Assembly: GCA_005406025.1 (NCBI GenBank)
Contig: BGZK01000290.1
Coordinates: 452,087-516,086, forward strand
DNA: 64,000 nt
DNA from: Eumeta japonica
Taxonomy: Eukaryota > Arthropoda > Insecta > Lepidoptera > Psychidae
Reading direction: 5' to 3'
The translations under genes and the position numbers were made by a program. The notes under the pieces are model-generated. The model did no database searches. It was not told the origin of the DNA and was given only the letters and a program-made list of their open reading frames with translations. Of this stretch, positions 21,046 to 35,700 are shown in pieces. Numbering within the stretch: position 1 is the stretch's first letter; each line of letters begins with the position of its first letter.

Positions 21046-23713
21046 AACATTTATTGAATAAATAATACAAAAATGGTTTTTAGTATTTCATCGTGAACAA
21101 AACGCAGTCACAGAAACTGAGCAGTAACACAAGGCATTCTCTCCTACATAATATAAAACATCTATTTAACCCTCCATATTCTATTGGCTCATAAAGATAT
21201 AATAAATTTTATTTTTTTATACCACAGACAATATTTTTTTTAATGACAACAAGGGTTAAATGATTTACAGACACATATCTACACAATAATTGTAACACAT
21301 TATTATGCTACATAAATTTACAACATTATAATGTATTATTATTATTAACCAAGTACTTATACATAATTATACATCCACAATTACTGTAATATTTATCATT
21401 AAAAAGAATATCAAATTTTTGGAAATGTATATTATTTTCATTTGTAAATGCCTAAAAAATGCCGAACGTAAATTAAAAGGGTCCAATAAAAAGGATTGAT
21501 GTTACCTTGTGACATATAACTATGACTTTAAAACAGAATTATTATTCTGAATGTTGAGGTTTATTCGTCGATTACAAGAAACTATTTGCTTGATATAACA
21601 TAATTCTTAGAGTTGGAGACTTACTACTAAATTAACATTATCAGCAAAGAGCCTAACATCCCATCTAAGTACTGGTAAATAGATGCTAAATCGTAGTGGC
21701 TATATATACACATAAACATTAAGTAGTAAATTATGCAATATTAAATATCAATTCATATTTATGTATATATTATGCACACTAAATTTTTCCTAATTTGATA
21801 GCTTTTGTAAATGCTATTTCCATCGCAGCAGCTGCCATCATGGGGTATTTGAAATTTTAAACACGCGCTCATGACACACATCCAAAAACCGATCACTTAT
21901 AACAGTTGTGTATAATTTAAATACATTTAAAAATTCTAATGTGGAATACCAAACAGTATAAAAATACCATTTTTGTGGATTACCAAATGTCCTAAACTTA
22001 CATACACTCAGTACTATTATGTATTATTATTAAAAATTAATTGACATAATTTATCATTTCAAATATTTTAGAGATGCTAGAGCTCTACAACTAAAACGGC
22101 AACAAGCAACAGTCGAGCAAACATACCCACACATACAACCCCATATTTTTTTTATAACACAATAATGGATCAGATCTGAAAGCTAAGCCAAATAGCTAGA
22201 GTTCCCCACAAACTAAATATCGTAAATGCAATATAAATATATACATATATATTAAAAAAAATGAAATTAATGTAGCACTATTGTTATTCTCAAAATATCA
22301 TGCTATGCCATCAAATGTACATAGAGTTAGAAACTCTAGTCTAGACATTAAACATACATATATTAAGAGTATAGAAACTTTGTAACTAGGAAATGAATTA
22401 TTATTGTATAATAATTTACCATTAATTACAAATTGCATATAGATATTTGCCAACATAATAGATTACATTTAATAAACAATAATTTATAGACAGAAATTTA
22501 AAATTTATCTACATAGTCTTCTATCATTAGTAGAATGACAAAATAATTAAGAACACACTGTTCGTTATTAAACATTCCAAAAACTTACTCTAAGCTTGAT
22601 TTATTTTTGAGTTATTTTTATGTACTTCTGCATAGATTAAAAATATATGTATTTCGTAATGTTAAAAATAATTTTCACAAAAGATATGCATATCTAGATT
22701 GTTGTAAATTAGATGCATTTTATTTAATTGCTACCTACAGATGTATAAATTACAATATTCCTGATTTATGGCAATAATATTAATTCTATACTGGAGAGTA
22801 CTGAAATAAGAAAAAAGTTGTTTACAGTTGAAAAGCATTTAAAACTTTTAAATACTTTTCAACAGTAAATAAAGCAATTATTTTATTTGACACAATGTAT
22901 TTATGCCCTTGGATATCTCTTCTGAAGTAATGACCTACTAAAAAAAAATGGTTTCGCCATTTTTCACTGGGGACTATTCCTATATACAGAGTTATGCAGT
23001 CTGTGGAAATTTATCAATAAAAATGATGTTTACAAAGAAATTGTGTAAATTTGAAATATATACAAGTGAAAAACATGTCAATTACTCAATGTTAATAATG
23101 GTCGATGTGAAGACAGACCAACTTTGTACAGCAAAACAATAAATTTAGTTTAAGTATAAATTTTATTATTTAGCCCTTGTAAACATGATAAATTCTAACT
23201 TCTATCAATCATGACTAGTATCTATGGGGCTGACTACACAATAGAAAACAACATTGAACTGATTGCTTTATTGTGCATTCAGTTTTATTTAGAAACGTAA
23301 GTATAGAATTGACAGAATTTCTATTACAGAGCCAAAAAAAAAATCATAGCCTAAGAATGATTTAAACCATAATCTGTTGGACGTGTGAATGTTTTTTCAG
23401 ATCTCTGATTTGGCTCAAGGCAAAAATTAATAATTGAAATTAATCGAATACAATAAATGAATCTGTTATTTAATTAATATATCTAAATAACCCGTCGGCG
23501 ATTTATTTAAAACACAATTTCCTTCTAGTAGTATAAATTAAATAACAAAGTGCAAAATAACACACAAGGCGTATAATATTCTAACATTATGATATATATA
23601 TATATATTATGAGCGAGCCTGTCTTAACATAGCGATCCGGAAACGCCTCACTTCGCGGCGCACATCCGTTTGTCGCGGACGTGGGGCGCGGCGCACTCGC
23701 GGCCGCACGATCC
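21046..23713 (-). other. Possible long 3' UTR of the acyl-CoA synthetase
   Basis: AT-rich, with no transposon remnants and no coding frame, immediately downstream of the synthetase stop codon. On the - strand AATAAA signals occur near 23502-23507, 23284-23289 and 21049-21054. Any of these could end the transcript; vertebrate ACSL4 also has a 3' UTR of several kilobases. The extent is inferred. Confidence 0.35.
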
Positions 23714-26700
23714 TCACGATGCGTACATGCGTTTGATGTCCTCCTTGTAGCGCTCCTGTATGTCTTTCCGCTTGATCTTGAACGCGGCCGTGACCAGGCC
23801 CATGTCCGGCGACCACACTTCCTTGCATAGCTTCACGGCCGCTGGCACTTCGAACTTTTCGAGCCCACCTGAATCAGGGATATGGTTGTTATTATAAAGT
23901 ACGGCAAAATAAACCAATAATAATAGATCGTAAGCAGACATTGAAGCTCTGAACGATATAAAAGTGTTAGATAAAATTTTTATTCAAAATAAAGTTTAGA
24001 AGAATGACTTTATTAAATAACTATTGTTTTATGACAATATTTATTACATTTTAATATTTTACAATATTGACATGCTATTTCTAATGGGAAATTATAAACA
24101 GAAAAAATTGAAAGAAAATTTCTTATGGAAAAGCTTGTAAGAAAAATTTTCTTAGAACCAAAATATTATATTTACATTTCTTAGCATGATCAGCAATTTC
24201 CTTGACAACGGCTTTCTCGATTGTCTCGTTCTGGCAGAGTTCCTCAAAAGTCATCTTGGGTAGACCGAGTCGAGTGGCCAATTCGGTTAAATGCTGAGGA
24301 TTGGGGACTAAAAGTGCTACTGTGTACATCTTACTGCTATCGCCATAAACGCATACATTTTCAACAATTGGACAGGTCTTGAGTTCAGCTTCCACTTTAC
24401 CTAGTGATACATATTCACCTGCTTGTAACTTCACCAGATCCTTTTTACGATCTGCAAAATAAAATATTATCATATTTTACACATTCAAGCAGAAGCACGT
24501 ACACGTTTTCAGCACAGCATTTTATTAGTATTTCTTTGAAACATAAATAGCTCAAGTTATTATTGGTTTACAAAAAGTATACAAGATTGTTGACATAATA
24601 ATACATTATTTAGCAAATATTTGAATGCACATTAATATTAAACATTATTTAATATAGCTTTAAGTTGCAAAACCATGAGATATTTTCATCTATGTAACTT
24701 TATTGTGTATACTAAAAGAATGAAAATTAGTTTCGGTATTTAGTAAAAAAAAAATTGTGAAATTTTAGGTAACACCTAAACCTTAGATATACTAAAAAAA
24801 GAATTTTAATTAAAAATTTTGATCCGCAACCTTTTTTGCTCGCTGTTTCCAAAGACAAATAATTGTCATACACAACTAACCGATAATCTTGATGCATCCG
24901 TCGTGATGCAACTCGCCGATATCGCCGCTGCGGAACCAGCGCGAGCCGTCGCGTTCCACGAACTCCTCGCGCGTCTTTTCCGGGTTACGGTAATACCCTT
25001 CGGCGACGCACTCCCCGCCTATCACTATCTCACCCTGTCAATTTATTAATCATATTGTAATATTAACAACGTAAGAATAAAAAAAGACGAGCTCGCTACG
25101 ACAAACATAGAAATTTCATTCACTTGAGTTATGAAATAATATTAATTTTCCTTTTCTTGTTAAGAGTGTCGTAAGATTTTTATATTGAGGTAAAAGTATT
25201 GCAGCAGTTGCAATGAAACAAAAAAGGAGACTCGTTTACAATCTCTCAGAGCTGCATATTCACCGATAATAGATAAAATAATAGTGAATTCATTACCTGT
25301 GGGAAAGGTTTATTGGTGACGCGGTAGCCGCCCTCGGCCCAGTCCTCCAGCCGGATATCCGTGCCCGTCGTCGGCGCGCCCACGCGACCCGTCGACCTGA
25401 TGAGTTTCATATATTAACTTATATGCTCTTAATTACCTCCCGCATTAAATACATCTTTATACATGACGGTCTTACATTACATAAAACTTATATTACATTA
25501 TATACTCAACCGTCTCACATCACATAAAAAATATATACTCAACCAGAAAATATTTTCTGATTATTACAGGCATAAAGGAATGAGTGTTTAAATACGACGT
25601 TAACGTTCGATTCTAGTAATACGTGAAGTAACGAGATTTACAATAACTTATATGAAACCAACAATTTTAAAAGCTGGAACTTCAGAAGTTGGAAATATGA
25701 CATTTAAAATTTAAGACATTAAAAATGGAAGTTATTACACAATAAAGTTTGCAGGCAAATAGTGAACAGCTTTAATATAAGCGAATAACAAACGAAAACG
25801 GCTAACCTGTCGTGAGCGTCCATAACTGTGGCGCAGGATGTGGTCTCGGTCAGACCGTAGCCGGCGACGACGTCGCAGCACAGGCATATGCGGATCTGCG
25901 TGTGCGTGTCCGGCGATAGCGGGGCGCCGCCCGAGATAGCGAGCCTCAGCCGCCCGCCCAGGAGAGCGGTCACCTTTGTAAATGCTATTTTATTCAGTAG
26001 GGGGGTATCGTAACCCCGCCGCATCCACTGTTGCTTGTACGTGTAGGCCCATTTGAAGAATGCGCTCGCGAACGGTCCGCTTCTTGTCACTTTATCCGTT
26101 ATGCCTTTGCTGATGCGGTCCATTATCAGCTGTTGAAAAAGAAAATAGACTATGAGTAATGGCTTCCCCAACAGTTAATTAACAAAATTAAGTTTTTTTA
26201 ATGAAAATAATATGTGCACAAAATACATGAAGTCAGTTAATAATATGAGTAATATTTTTTTTACTTTTTAATGATAGGAATGAATACACATTTTCTGTGT
26301 GCAGCCTTATAAAGTTAAATTTATATAAAATAACATAAAGCAGTAAATTGGCAAAAAAAAAGTTAAACCTCACCAATGTATGTCAAGCTCATAGCTTGAC
26401 ATACATTGACTGATATAAATTTTAGATGCGATAGTTATAATTATTTTGCAAAATGTTTATAGGATTACATATATAAGACTTATTATATGTTTCATATATA
26501 TAACTTATGTTATATATATGAAACATATAATATTATAATAGATATATTATCAAAGTGGACTATAGGCTTTGCATATAGAAATTAAATCTACAGATGGACT
26601 CACAGGTACAGTGGTGATGCAAGTAGGTTTCAGTATCGTGGCGTCGCCTTTAGTTCCTTTCATAATTTTGCTGGAAGAGTCAAGCATCGTCAGAGGTGTT

Positions 26701-29700
26701 GAATATCCAATGGGCACACCTAAAAATATAAAAAATGTATTAATATTCAAATACAATATGTTTTCTTCATGATATTGTGAAGTCTTATATCTGGAGTTTC
26801 TTGACAAAAATATGTATAAATACAAGCAAATCTTCTTATCTAAAGTTTTTGACTATCCTTATGTGAAAGATATATTAACATCAGATTTTGACATATATTT
26901 TGAGTTCAATCTCGGTTCTAACTACACTCTCTAAATATTGTTCTAAGATAACAATGAAAACTCATCAAGATCCTAAATGGTTCCTCTAAAATGTAGAGAG
27001 CGCATTGAAATCCGCTCAGACGTTTTGAATTTTTTTAGTAACAAACAAACAGGCAAACAGTACCTCCTGAGAACTTAATTTCATTATAAAAACACTATAG
27101 AGACAAAAGTATATTTTAAATGTTGCTCATCACATAAAACTTTATCAAAATTCGTCACTAGTTTTTGAATGTCGGTTAGAAAACTGACAGACAAAAAAAT
27201 CAGTTTTAAATTTTGTTACCACTCATATTGCCAAATGTATTTTTTATAAATCATAAATATAAGAACCTCATTTATTTATATTTTATGTACAGAAATGACT
27301 GTGATAGTCTATTTGTGTATCTGACACATTACTAAATAATTTTTCAAGTGTTATAATGATTTACTATATCATAAGAATATTTTATCTCAAGGAGAATCAA
27401 AACACTTTATCTTTGCACCGCGTCGGCACCACTTTTGATTGCAATAGTAGATTTCATGACAGAGAAGTTTAGAACATAGTAACAGCAAAATATTTTGTAA
27501 TATTATGTATTGCTTGAACATCGGTCAACTGAATTATGGATTTCTAAAAATAGAAGAATTAAAAAGAAGATTTTGAAACAAAAGTAAGTAAATGATACCA
27601 GAATCTAAATTATTGAAAGGTGAGCAAATTACATCTGTTTCCTTTTGTAGATTGGTTCAAGATGAAAAAAAAAACAATTTTATGGACTATTGTGACAAAT
27701 AACCTTCTTCTTAGTTCTTAATCATTTATATATAATGAAAAAAATAATAATTATCAGTGTTCATTAATCATAAACATAAGCATTGTATTTTAGGTTAGTA
27801 TGTATTTAAATATGATAATTCCAGTTTTTCATACTTAGTAATTTCAAATTGATAATTAAAGAAAAAACAAGCTATTCCAAATCAAAACTAAAAGATGTTC
27901 CAATGATCGCAAGATGTTATATGTTTTATGCGATAGCAACGAAGACCAAAATCGAAACTTACCTCCTAGTATACACATGGTTTCGGCTAATAGTTCAAAG
28001 ACGTGCGCTAGCGGCAAGAATCCCATTAGTGTATCATCAGGATTGATAGGAACAGCATCCACGAAGGCTTTGAGAGTCGCCAACATATTTTGGTGGGACA
28101 GTATCACGCCTTTGGGAACACCCGTCGATCCAGACGTGTACATTATGATGGCTGTATCCCGGGGCTCTGGAGGTTGGCTCTCTGCGAGAAAAAGAATGTG
28201 ACAGATTATTATTAGCTAACCAAAAAGTATATTTAAAATATTGTTATAAACATTTTCATTTTTAAAGAAATTTTGTTAGTGGTTTCATTCGCATTAACTA
28301 CAGGTTTAAATTAAATGTAGCTTTAATAGCTACAAACTATTTTTGACTGTCTGCTGTAATAAGTAAATAGTTTACCTACTACTATTCCATATTTTTTTTT
28401 TAATCTAAAAGACCCTCTTTTTTATCTGAAAGGCTCATTTGTTAATGAGCAAACTTTGTTCTTAGTGCAGAGTTATAATATGAATAAAGACTTTAAAGAA
28501 TACCCATGTGCAGGAAACTTATACGAGTTTTACAAACACAGATACTACATAGTTCTTTGACTGAATACATTATTTTGTAATAAATCACAGACTAACAAAA
28601 CATCCATTATTTTAAAATATAGATATTAAATTCAAAATGGTGTTGCATCATCGACGAGTGCATTGGTAACAACAACATTTGAAAAAATGTACATCGAACC
28701 ATTAATTTCTCTGCGTTAAAAGTAAAAGTGCGTCTAAAGGAGCAATGTAAACGAAACGAGACCGTTTTAATTTTACACAACGGAGAAGCGGTTAGCAACA
28801 ATTTACACCTAATTTAAATGTAAAAGCTTAAAAATATTCACCAATTTTGGAATGTTTCCCCTTCTCCACCACCTCTTTGTATGAAATGATCTTGATGCCT
28901 GGCTTGTAGCCGCTGGTGTCGGTCGCTTTGACCTGGCTCTCCATGTATATGATGGTCTCGACGCGAGGAGTCTTCTCGAGGATCTTCTTGAACTTGGGCA
29001 GCAGGTCGTGAGTCGTGATCACCGTACGGACTTCGGTCTCGTTAATGCCGTGAGCGATCGCCTCGTCGCCGAGCGTAGCGTATATCGTCACGACTGTAAC
29101 ACAAATATGTAAAAATATATGAAAAATTATATAAACTGTAAAATAAAAGAAAAAAACTCATTAGGAATGTGGTAAAGTAGCTATACCAACTAAAATATGT
29201 ACACTTTTAAAAAATGAACAGAAAATAATAAAAAAATATGGTAACGATGCTAGAATCAAATCAAATTTACAATATCAAAAGTATTGTAGAAACTTTTTAA
29301 ATTTGAAACATTAAAACCGTTCCCCTAAATTATTTAATGGGTTAATCCTCCAGAGATTTATTTACTAAAGTAATTATAATAAGTTGTCATAACGAATACT
29401 TAAGCTAAATTTTTTTATAGCATTTCTAAGGGGCAGACGAGAGCTACCAGAGTAGCGTGATTAGCCGCCCATGGGTACTCACAAACCCCTACATATTTAA
29501 CAAACAACATGATTATTTATTCATTCATTGTTATTAACAACTTAAAAATATTAAAATATCATGGAAAATGGCATTATGTTATGCAATATTTAAAATTGAA
29601 GTTGTGTGCACATTCATCAGTTTTTTTTATATGTGTTTTCTCCATTTTGTTTCTTTCGTTATTTGCTGTCACAATCACTCCACTCTTTTTTTTTTGTAAC

Positions 29701-32700
29701 GCCTGACCCATAATAATCCAAATAAACTCCTAGAAGACCGGAAGACTGATCCTAATGCTAACGAAAGGTTAAATTAAGCCCCGGTTCAATTTTCCCGCTA
29801 ACATGAGTGAATTCAACATCCGCGAATATCACGTCAGGCATTACTGTTAGTGTTTACGGCTGTCGATGTCGCCCCACTGACCCGGTATGCTCTGCTTGAA
29901 GCAGCCGTGCGCGGCCACCATCCACTCGGCGCGGGTCTCGGCGAACATGACCACGTTCTGCCGCGGCGGGCAGCCGAACTCGCGCAGCCCGGCGCCGAAG
30001 TCGCGGGCCTCGCGCTCCACGTCGGTGTACGAGCGCCAAACGTATTCGCCCATTTTGAACTGCAATTATTTATGTTATTGCTTCTTACTCGTTCGATATT
30101 ATTATATCGACGTCTCAGATCGTGTAGTCTTTACATGACATCTGATACAATACTAATCTAAAATAATATTTTAGGAGTAAGGTAGTAGCCATGTAGGCCG
30201 CCACGGGTCCCTTATTGCTGCATATTATACAAATAAAATAAATAAAGAATATTTGAACACTGATAGGATCGTTCTCGAATTTTCTATTTTACTTTGTTTA
30301 TAACTAAAAAGAACAATGATAAATTAGTTCATGGGTTTTAAAATTGCATACTGCAAGTATATAAACGTGGAACTGAAGGAAAGTATTGCTACTCCGTCTG
30401 GAGATTAGCGAGTTAATAAATAGAGAAAAAAGGTATTATCGTGTTTTCGTAGTGCATTTTTGCATCGTCGCGTTGTCATAGCGAGTTACATGAAAAGTTG
30501 AACCTATAGCTGCTGACCTTTTGTTTTTTTAATTGAATATATTTACATTTTAATTCACTAACTGTTTAATATAATATAATAACATAATACATAGTTACAA
30601 AAATCCAAAAGAAAACAATGAGATATTGTGTTTATTTAAGTAGGTATAAAATTATTAATAGTAATTCACTTGGGCAATGTTATATTTCGAATAGGTAATT
30701 AAATATAATCTGGTAATAAAATATTGCTAATAACACAGAAAAAAATTCGATTTAATTCAAAAGAGTCAATAAGGTAAGTACTCGTCGGGATGTAGAATAA
30801 ATACATATGTAGTGTAAATTATGACTTGGGTGATAACGTGATTGAATTAGGCAATTAGATAAATATCCGATTTTCGACTTCAGTGAAGAGGCTGTATTCG
30901 TTGACAATACGCGATAGATAGTTGTCCGATAAAATGGGACGAAGCTTGAGGGATAATGCAGGTATGGATAATTTCTTGGACAAATACCCACGGGCATAAC
31001 CAGCTTGACTCCTTATCAGGTTGTTTCATTAAGTGATTGTTTTTATTTATTGTGGTCACATATGATAAAATTAGAAAAGAGCTACATTTTAATTTCTCGC
31101 TTCAATGACCTGTGAAATAATAATATTTTCAATTTAAATTAGAATTTTGTAGGGTTAGGTTTTTTATGGCGAAAAGCCTAATTAGTTAATATTGAGGTGT
31201 CATACGTACAGGAGGTATATGTACATATTACTGTTTTACGCATTCATTGCCTGATTCGTTAAAATAAAAATGATATACATAAAAATCGTTATTTCCATAT
31301 ATATATATATATTGTATAGCAGACGAATTCTGTTTTAATATCTGTTCATGTATCATTGCATATTTATTTATTTAACTATCCGACTGTATTTTCACAAATT
31401 CGCATAGTTTGGCGCTGAAATTATTTGAATATGTGCATATAATTCCCTGTTTATAAAATAGGGAATAATATGTGTGTATATATATATTGCAGCTAATACT
31501 TTGTCGTTCATAAGCGAAAACGCAAAACTGCTACAATACTTGAAGTATATACAAGGAAGGCGTAAGAAAATGGAAGCTGACCTTCTTAAAAACCCTCCCG
31601 TTCGGCTGAGGCTCGTCCTCCTCGCCGAGCACGGTCCGCGTGCCGAGGCAGGGCCGGTGCGCCCAGCGCGCCGCCGCCGCCCGCAGCATGCCCTCCATAG
31701 TGGTCACGCCGTCACGCACCAGCTGCACGTGCAGGTCCCCCGGCTCCGCCACCGACCTCACCGTCACGCTGTGGTCCGAAGAGTCCACCATGCGAGCCTG
31801 GTAACATATCGTTGTGAAATTGTTAGCCACGGGTTCTAAATTATCGTCAACAATTAACAGTAATAACAAAAGTTTGCCTGCCCATCACAAAGTGCATTAT
31901 CTGATAACTAATCTGAATTAAAAACATAACGTTCTGATAATACGTGCAACGTGTCTCTTAACAGAAATCAGCTTTTCAGGAGCCGATAAGGATGTGATCC
32001 TTTGTGTTGTTTTATTGTAAACAATATAATGAGTAAGGAAAAAACTGCATTAAAATGAAACAAAATTTATGTATTATAAAATTGTGACGTTATACATTTT
32101 GAATGTTGAAATGGCGTAGAGGTAGAAAACAAGTTTTAACATCCTCGTTTCTATTTAGATCTATTTCGGAAATCACTAGCCAAAGCGATAATATGACACT
32201 GTACACCGTTTTATCGGCTTACGGAGTGGCCATCAGAGATTTCGACACATATCCAAGAACGCGATTGATTGTCACCGCCTATTTGTTAATCTTAATCCTA
32301 TATGCGTAGTGACAAGCTTTGAGTACCATTTATTTCTGGCACCTACTGGCACACCACTAATTTTATCGTGATAATCACCTAACTAGACATATATAAAACA
32401 TATTTATCACGAAACTGCCAATCAGTACAAATGGGGCATTTTATTACATGACAATAATTAGTCACGAGGCCGTTTTAATCGATTGCGCACATCCATACAT
32501 GAGTTGTGACTTTTTATCACAAATTCACGAATTCCATTTGCCATTTAATTGTTGAGTTCAAAAGAAACGAATATATTTTTTATAGCAGATTTTAAGTAAT
32601 AATATTGAAATTGATTGCCTCTAAATGCATTTTAGAATGTAACAAAATAATTAGTAGTCCTTTATTCGATAGATATTTTAATTTACCAATATACGCACGA

Positions 32701-35700
32701 TGCAACAATTTAAACTTGAAAGAATATAATAACATATACAAAATGTGCAATAAATGTGCATTTGTCATAAAATTCGTTTCTTTTTATTATTTATTTATAT
32801 ACTGCCTCACATCCTCACATTATTATAATAAAACCTTAAACTCATAGATTTCACTCTTGAAATTGAAACTTAATAGCATCATATATGCTAATTTTATTTT
32901 TAGTATTTCGCTAATAAACAATTAAAGCAGTTAACATCTGTAATCAATATGTGTTGGCCCGTAGAAAATAATTTAACAGATGATAATAACAATTCTTTAA
33001 TAACCAAATTTCGTTGAACCTTTTATTTCATATTTCAATTTGTGAATATGATTCTAATGTTATATCAAACATTTTCCTTTATATTTCGCTGACATGATTC
33101 ACCAAAATTATGATAATTCGTCACCTTTATTCTTCTAGACATGGCCCTCTTCCGCCACGGCCTCTGCACCAGCAGGTGTATGGGGAACGTGACGATGTCG
33201 CACACGAGCGCCACCGTGCGGATGGCGCGCAGCACCGCCGACACCCACCACGACTCGGGCCTGAATACCGACAAACGTGAAATTACAACTTCGGGCACGA
33301 ATGTATTAAATAAATTTATAATTAGAAAGAAACTATACTTTTTTTTTTTTTACAATAATTTCGTGCATAATTCAAAAACACATATGAACTATGTAAACTT
33401 AAAAAATATTTGTACCTATTGAATATTTAGAATATTCAAATCCTTTCAAATAATACCACAGCTGAAACATAAAAGAAAATAAATCTCTTCAAAAGCTCGT
33501 ATTTATTGTAAAAAGAAAATACAAAATTCTATCATGAAAATGGGCACGTTCCTGTAAAAAGTTCTATTTAAAGTAGTCATAACAATAATTGTCACCGAAA
33601 AAAAGCAGTCATGACATACAGACGAGCGAAAGTCTCACATTAAAGGTGCTCTCGGAATCACAGAACCACTATCCCGTCGATTGGTTCAATCGGTTTCCAA
33701 AATGTTGCAAGTTTTCGGATTGCTATTCAATTCACCGGAATGTGGGGGAACGTAAGTAAACGGTCACGTGAGTCGATTTACTACGACACTACTGAATCCA
33801 TTCCTATTATAAAAAAAAAATACGTGAACGTACCCAAATCTCCAAATATAACTAAACATAAAGTACTTGAATCGACCGTCACGTTTTTGAGAAATATTAT
33901 AAAAAAGCCTGTGAAAAGCGTACGTCAGTGACAATTTTTTAAAAATGTTTTTATTTTACGTTTCATCAACAACGGATGTTTCACGTCATAGATATCTTAA
34001 TATAAAGGGCCAACTCGGGGTATATCTTAATAAAATATAGTTTACACTATCCAAATCGGTTGAGCCGTTTACGAGAAATTCATAAACATAGGTAATAAAA
34101 ATGCATATACGACAGATATAGAATCTTCTCTTTTTTTAAAAGTCAATTAAAACTATCATTATCTTAAATATGTATGCACTCATATATTGACAACATCGAC
34201 GATTAACACAGTGTATAGTTTTATTATGAAATTGGATAATATTGGTAGCTAGTCCAGTTCGCTACAATTAATATATATTGTAAATGTAACATTAGTAACT
34301 TAATATTTTCTGCAAATAAAAGATAAATCAAATCTTATATATGTACCGAACAATAATAGACCAGGGAAATTACTTAGATACATTCAGAGCCTCGACACTG
34401 ATTTATGAATAATAATTCACTCGTTAGGACTAATTGCTTCCCTTCTCCGACCTAAACTGAACAACTTCCATGCTAGGTTACCTAGTTTGTAATAGAATTA
34501 CCTACATGTATCGGAGCAAGGATCACAGGTTCGAATGCCTTGAAGTAGATATGATATAGAAAAATATTCGCTATATGTATGTTCATATAAATAATGGTGA
34601 AATGTTTGAGGACAGATATTCCATTAGTACCTATAGGACGTTAGTAGAAATAAAAGAACGTCTATGAAATATTCCATAAATGATATATAAAAAAAGGCAA
34701 TTTATTATTAATATACGAAATTCATTGAAAATATGGCCGGATGGTCGGCCGTCACGGGACGCCCGGCAGATGTGAAACGTCTATGTCAATATTAGGTTCC
34801 ATAATGAATAAAAATCTATAAACTAAAGATTTTTAGTTATAGATTTGGGTTTGATTCGGCAGATCGCGTTCCGTGAGGCAAACGTTGTGGACACGTGTTA
34901 CACGTTTAACTGCAGCATGCAGTTTGATCATCATTGACTTTTTAACACGCTTTTATAAGCTTGGGTTGTATGTAACTAACTATGTATGTAACGGAATCTT
35001 CGAGCTTAATTTTCACCGACTTCAAGAAGTCTAATTAATTTGAAACTTTGCGTACGTATCAACAAGCAATGACAATACAATAATTTGATAAGTTTATCTT
35101 CTTATCCTGATCAGGATCGCCAGGATCCAATAATTTCGTCACGTATCGTCTGCGTGAGAGCAAGTGACTTATAACTTTTACTAAATTTTATTACTGTTTT
35201 GTAATAGAATTTAGTAACAGTAATAAGCATTATTAATAATTCAACTAATGTTGTATTGTTAAAAATTACAAATTTTTACCAATCAATCAAACTAAAAAGT
35301 GAAAAATAAATATAGTTTAAAAAAACTAAAAAACACGCTATTAAAGCACATTAAACTAAAAAATTAAAAATGGGCCACTTACATAAACAGTATTTCAAAA
35401 GTAATTACTACATTTGAAAATTAAACTAAGTTTAAGTGTAATCGTAAAACTACGATTTTAAGTGTAATTTGACAGATCGGTAGTCTCGTACGGCTTCGAA
35501 CTGCTTTTGGAGATGAACACCATGCAAGACGACTATTTATAACCAGTTTGCTGAATTCAGGAGCGGTCGTGTTAATCTCAGTGACAAATTTCGTGATGGT
35601 CGCTCGTCCACCGCTGTGACCAACAAAAACATCGATGCTGTGCGCCGTACGATCGAAACAGACGGGCACGTGACCTACCATGAGATTCGGGCATCTTTAG

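Larger units (their letters stand above)
26130..26603. other. Synthetase intron 7 (holds two perfect hairpins)
   Basis: 474-bp intron. Apart from the two inverted repeats listed separately (26375-26407 and 26481-26532), no feature is seen. Confidence 0.6.

Noticed and set aside
23607..23828. Arg-rich - strand frame overlapping the last synthetase exon
   Set aside because: Out of frame with the conserved synthetase reading ([12 protein letters not shown]), which explains the sequence.
29850..30161. + strand and alternative - strand frames over the exon at 29882-30059
   Set aside because: Antisense or frame shadows of the synthetase exon encoding FKMGEYVW...ETRAEWM.
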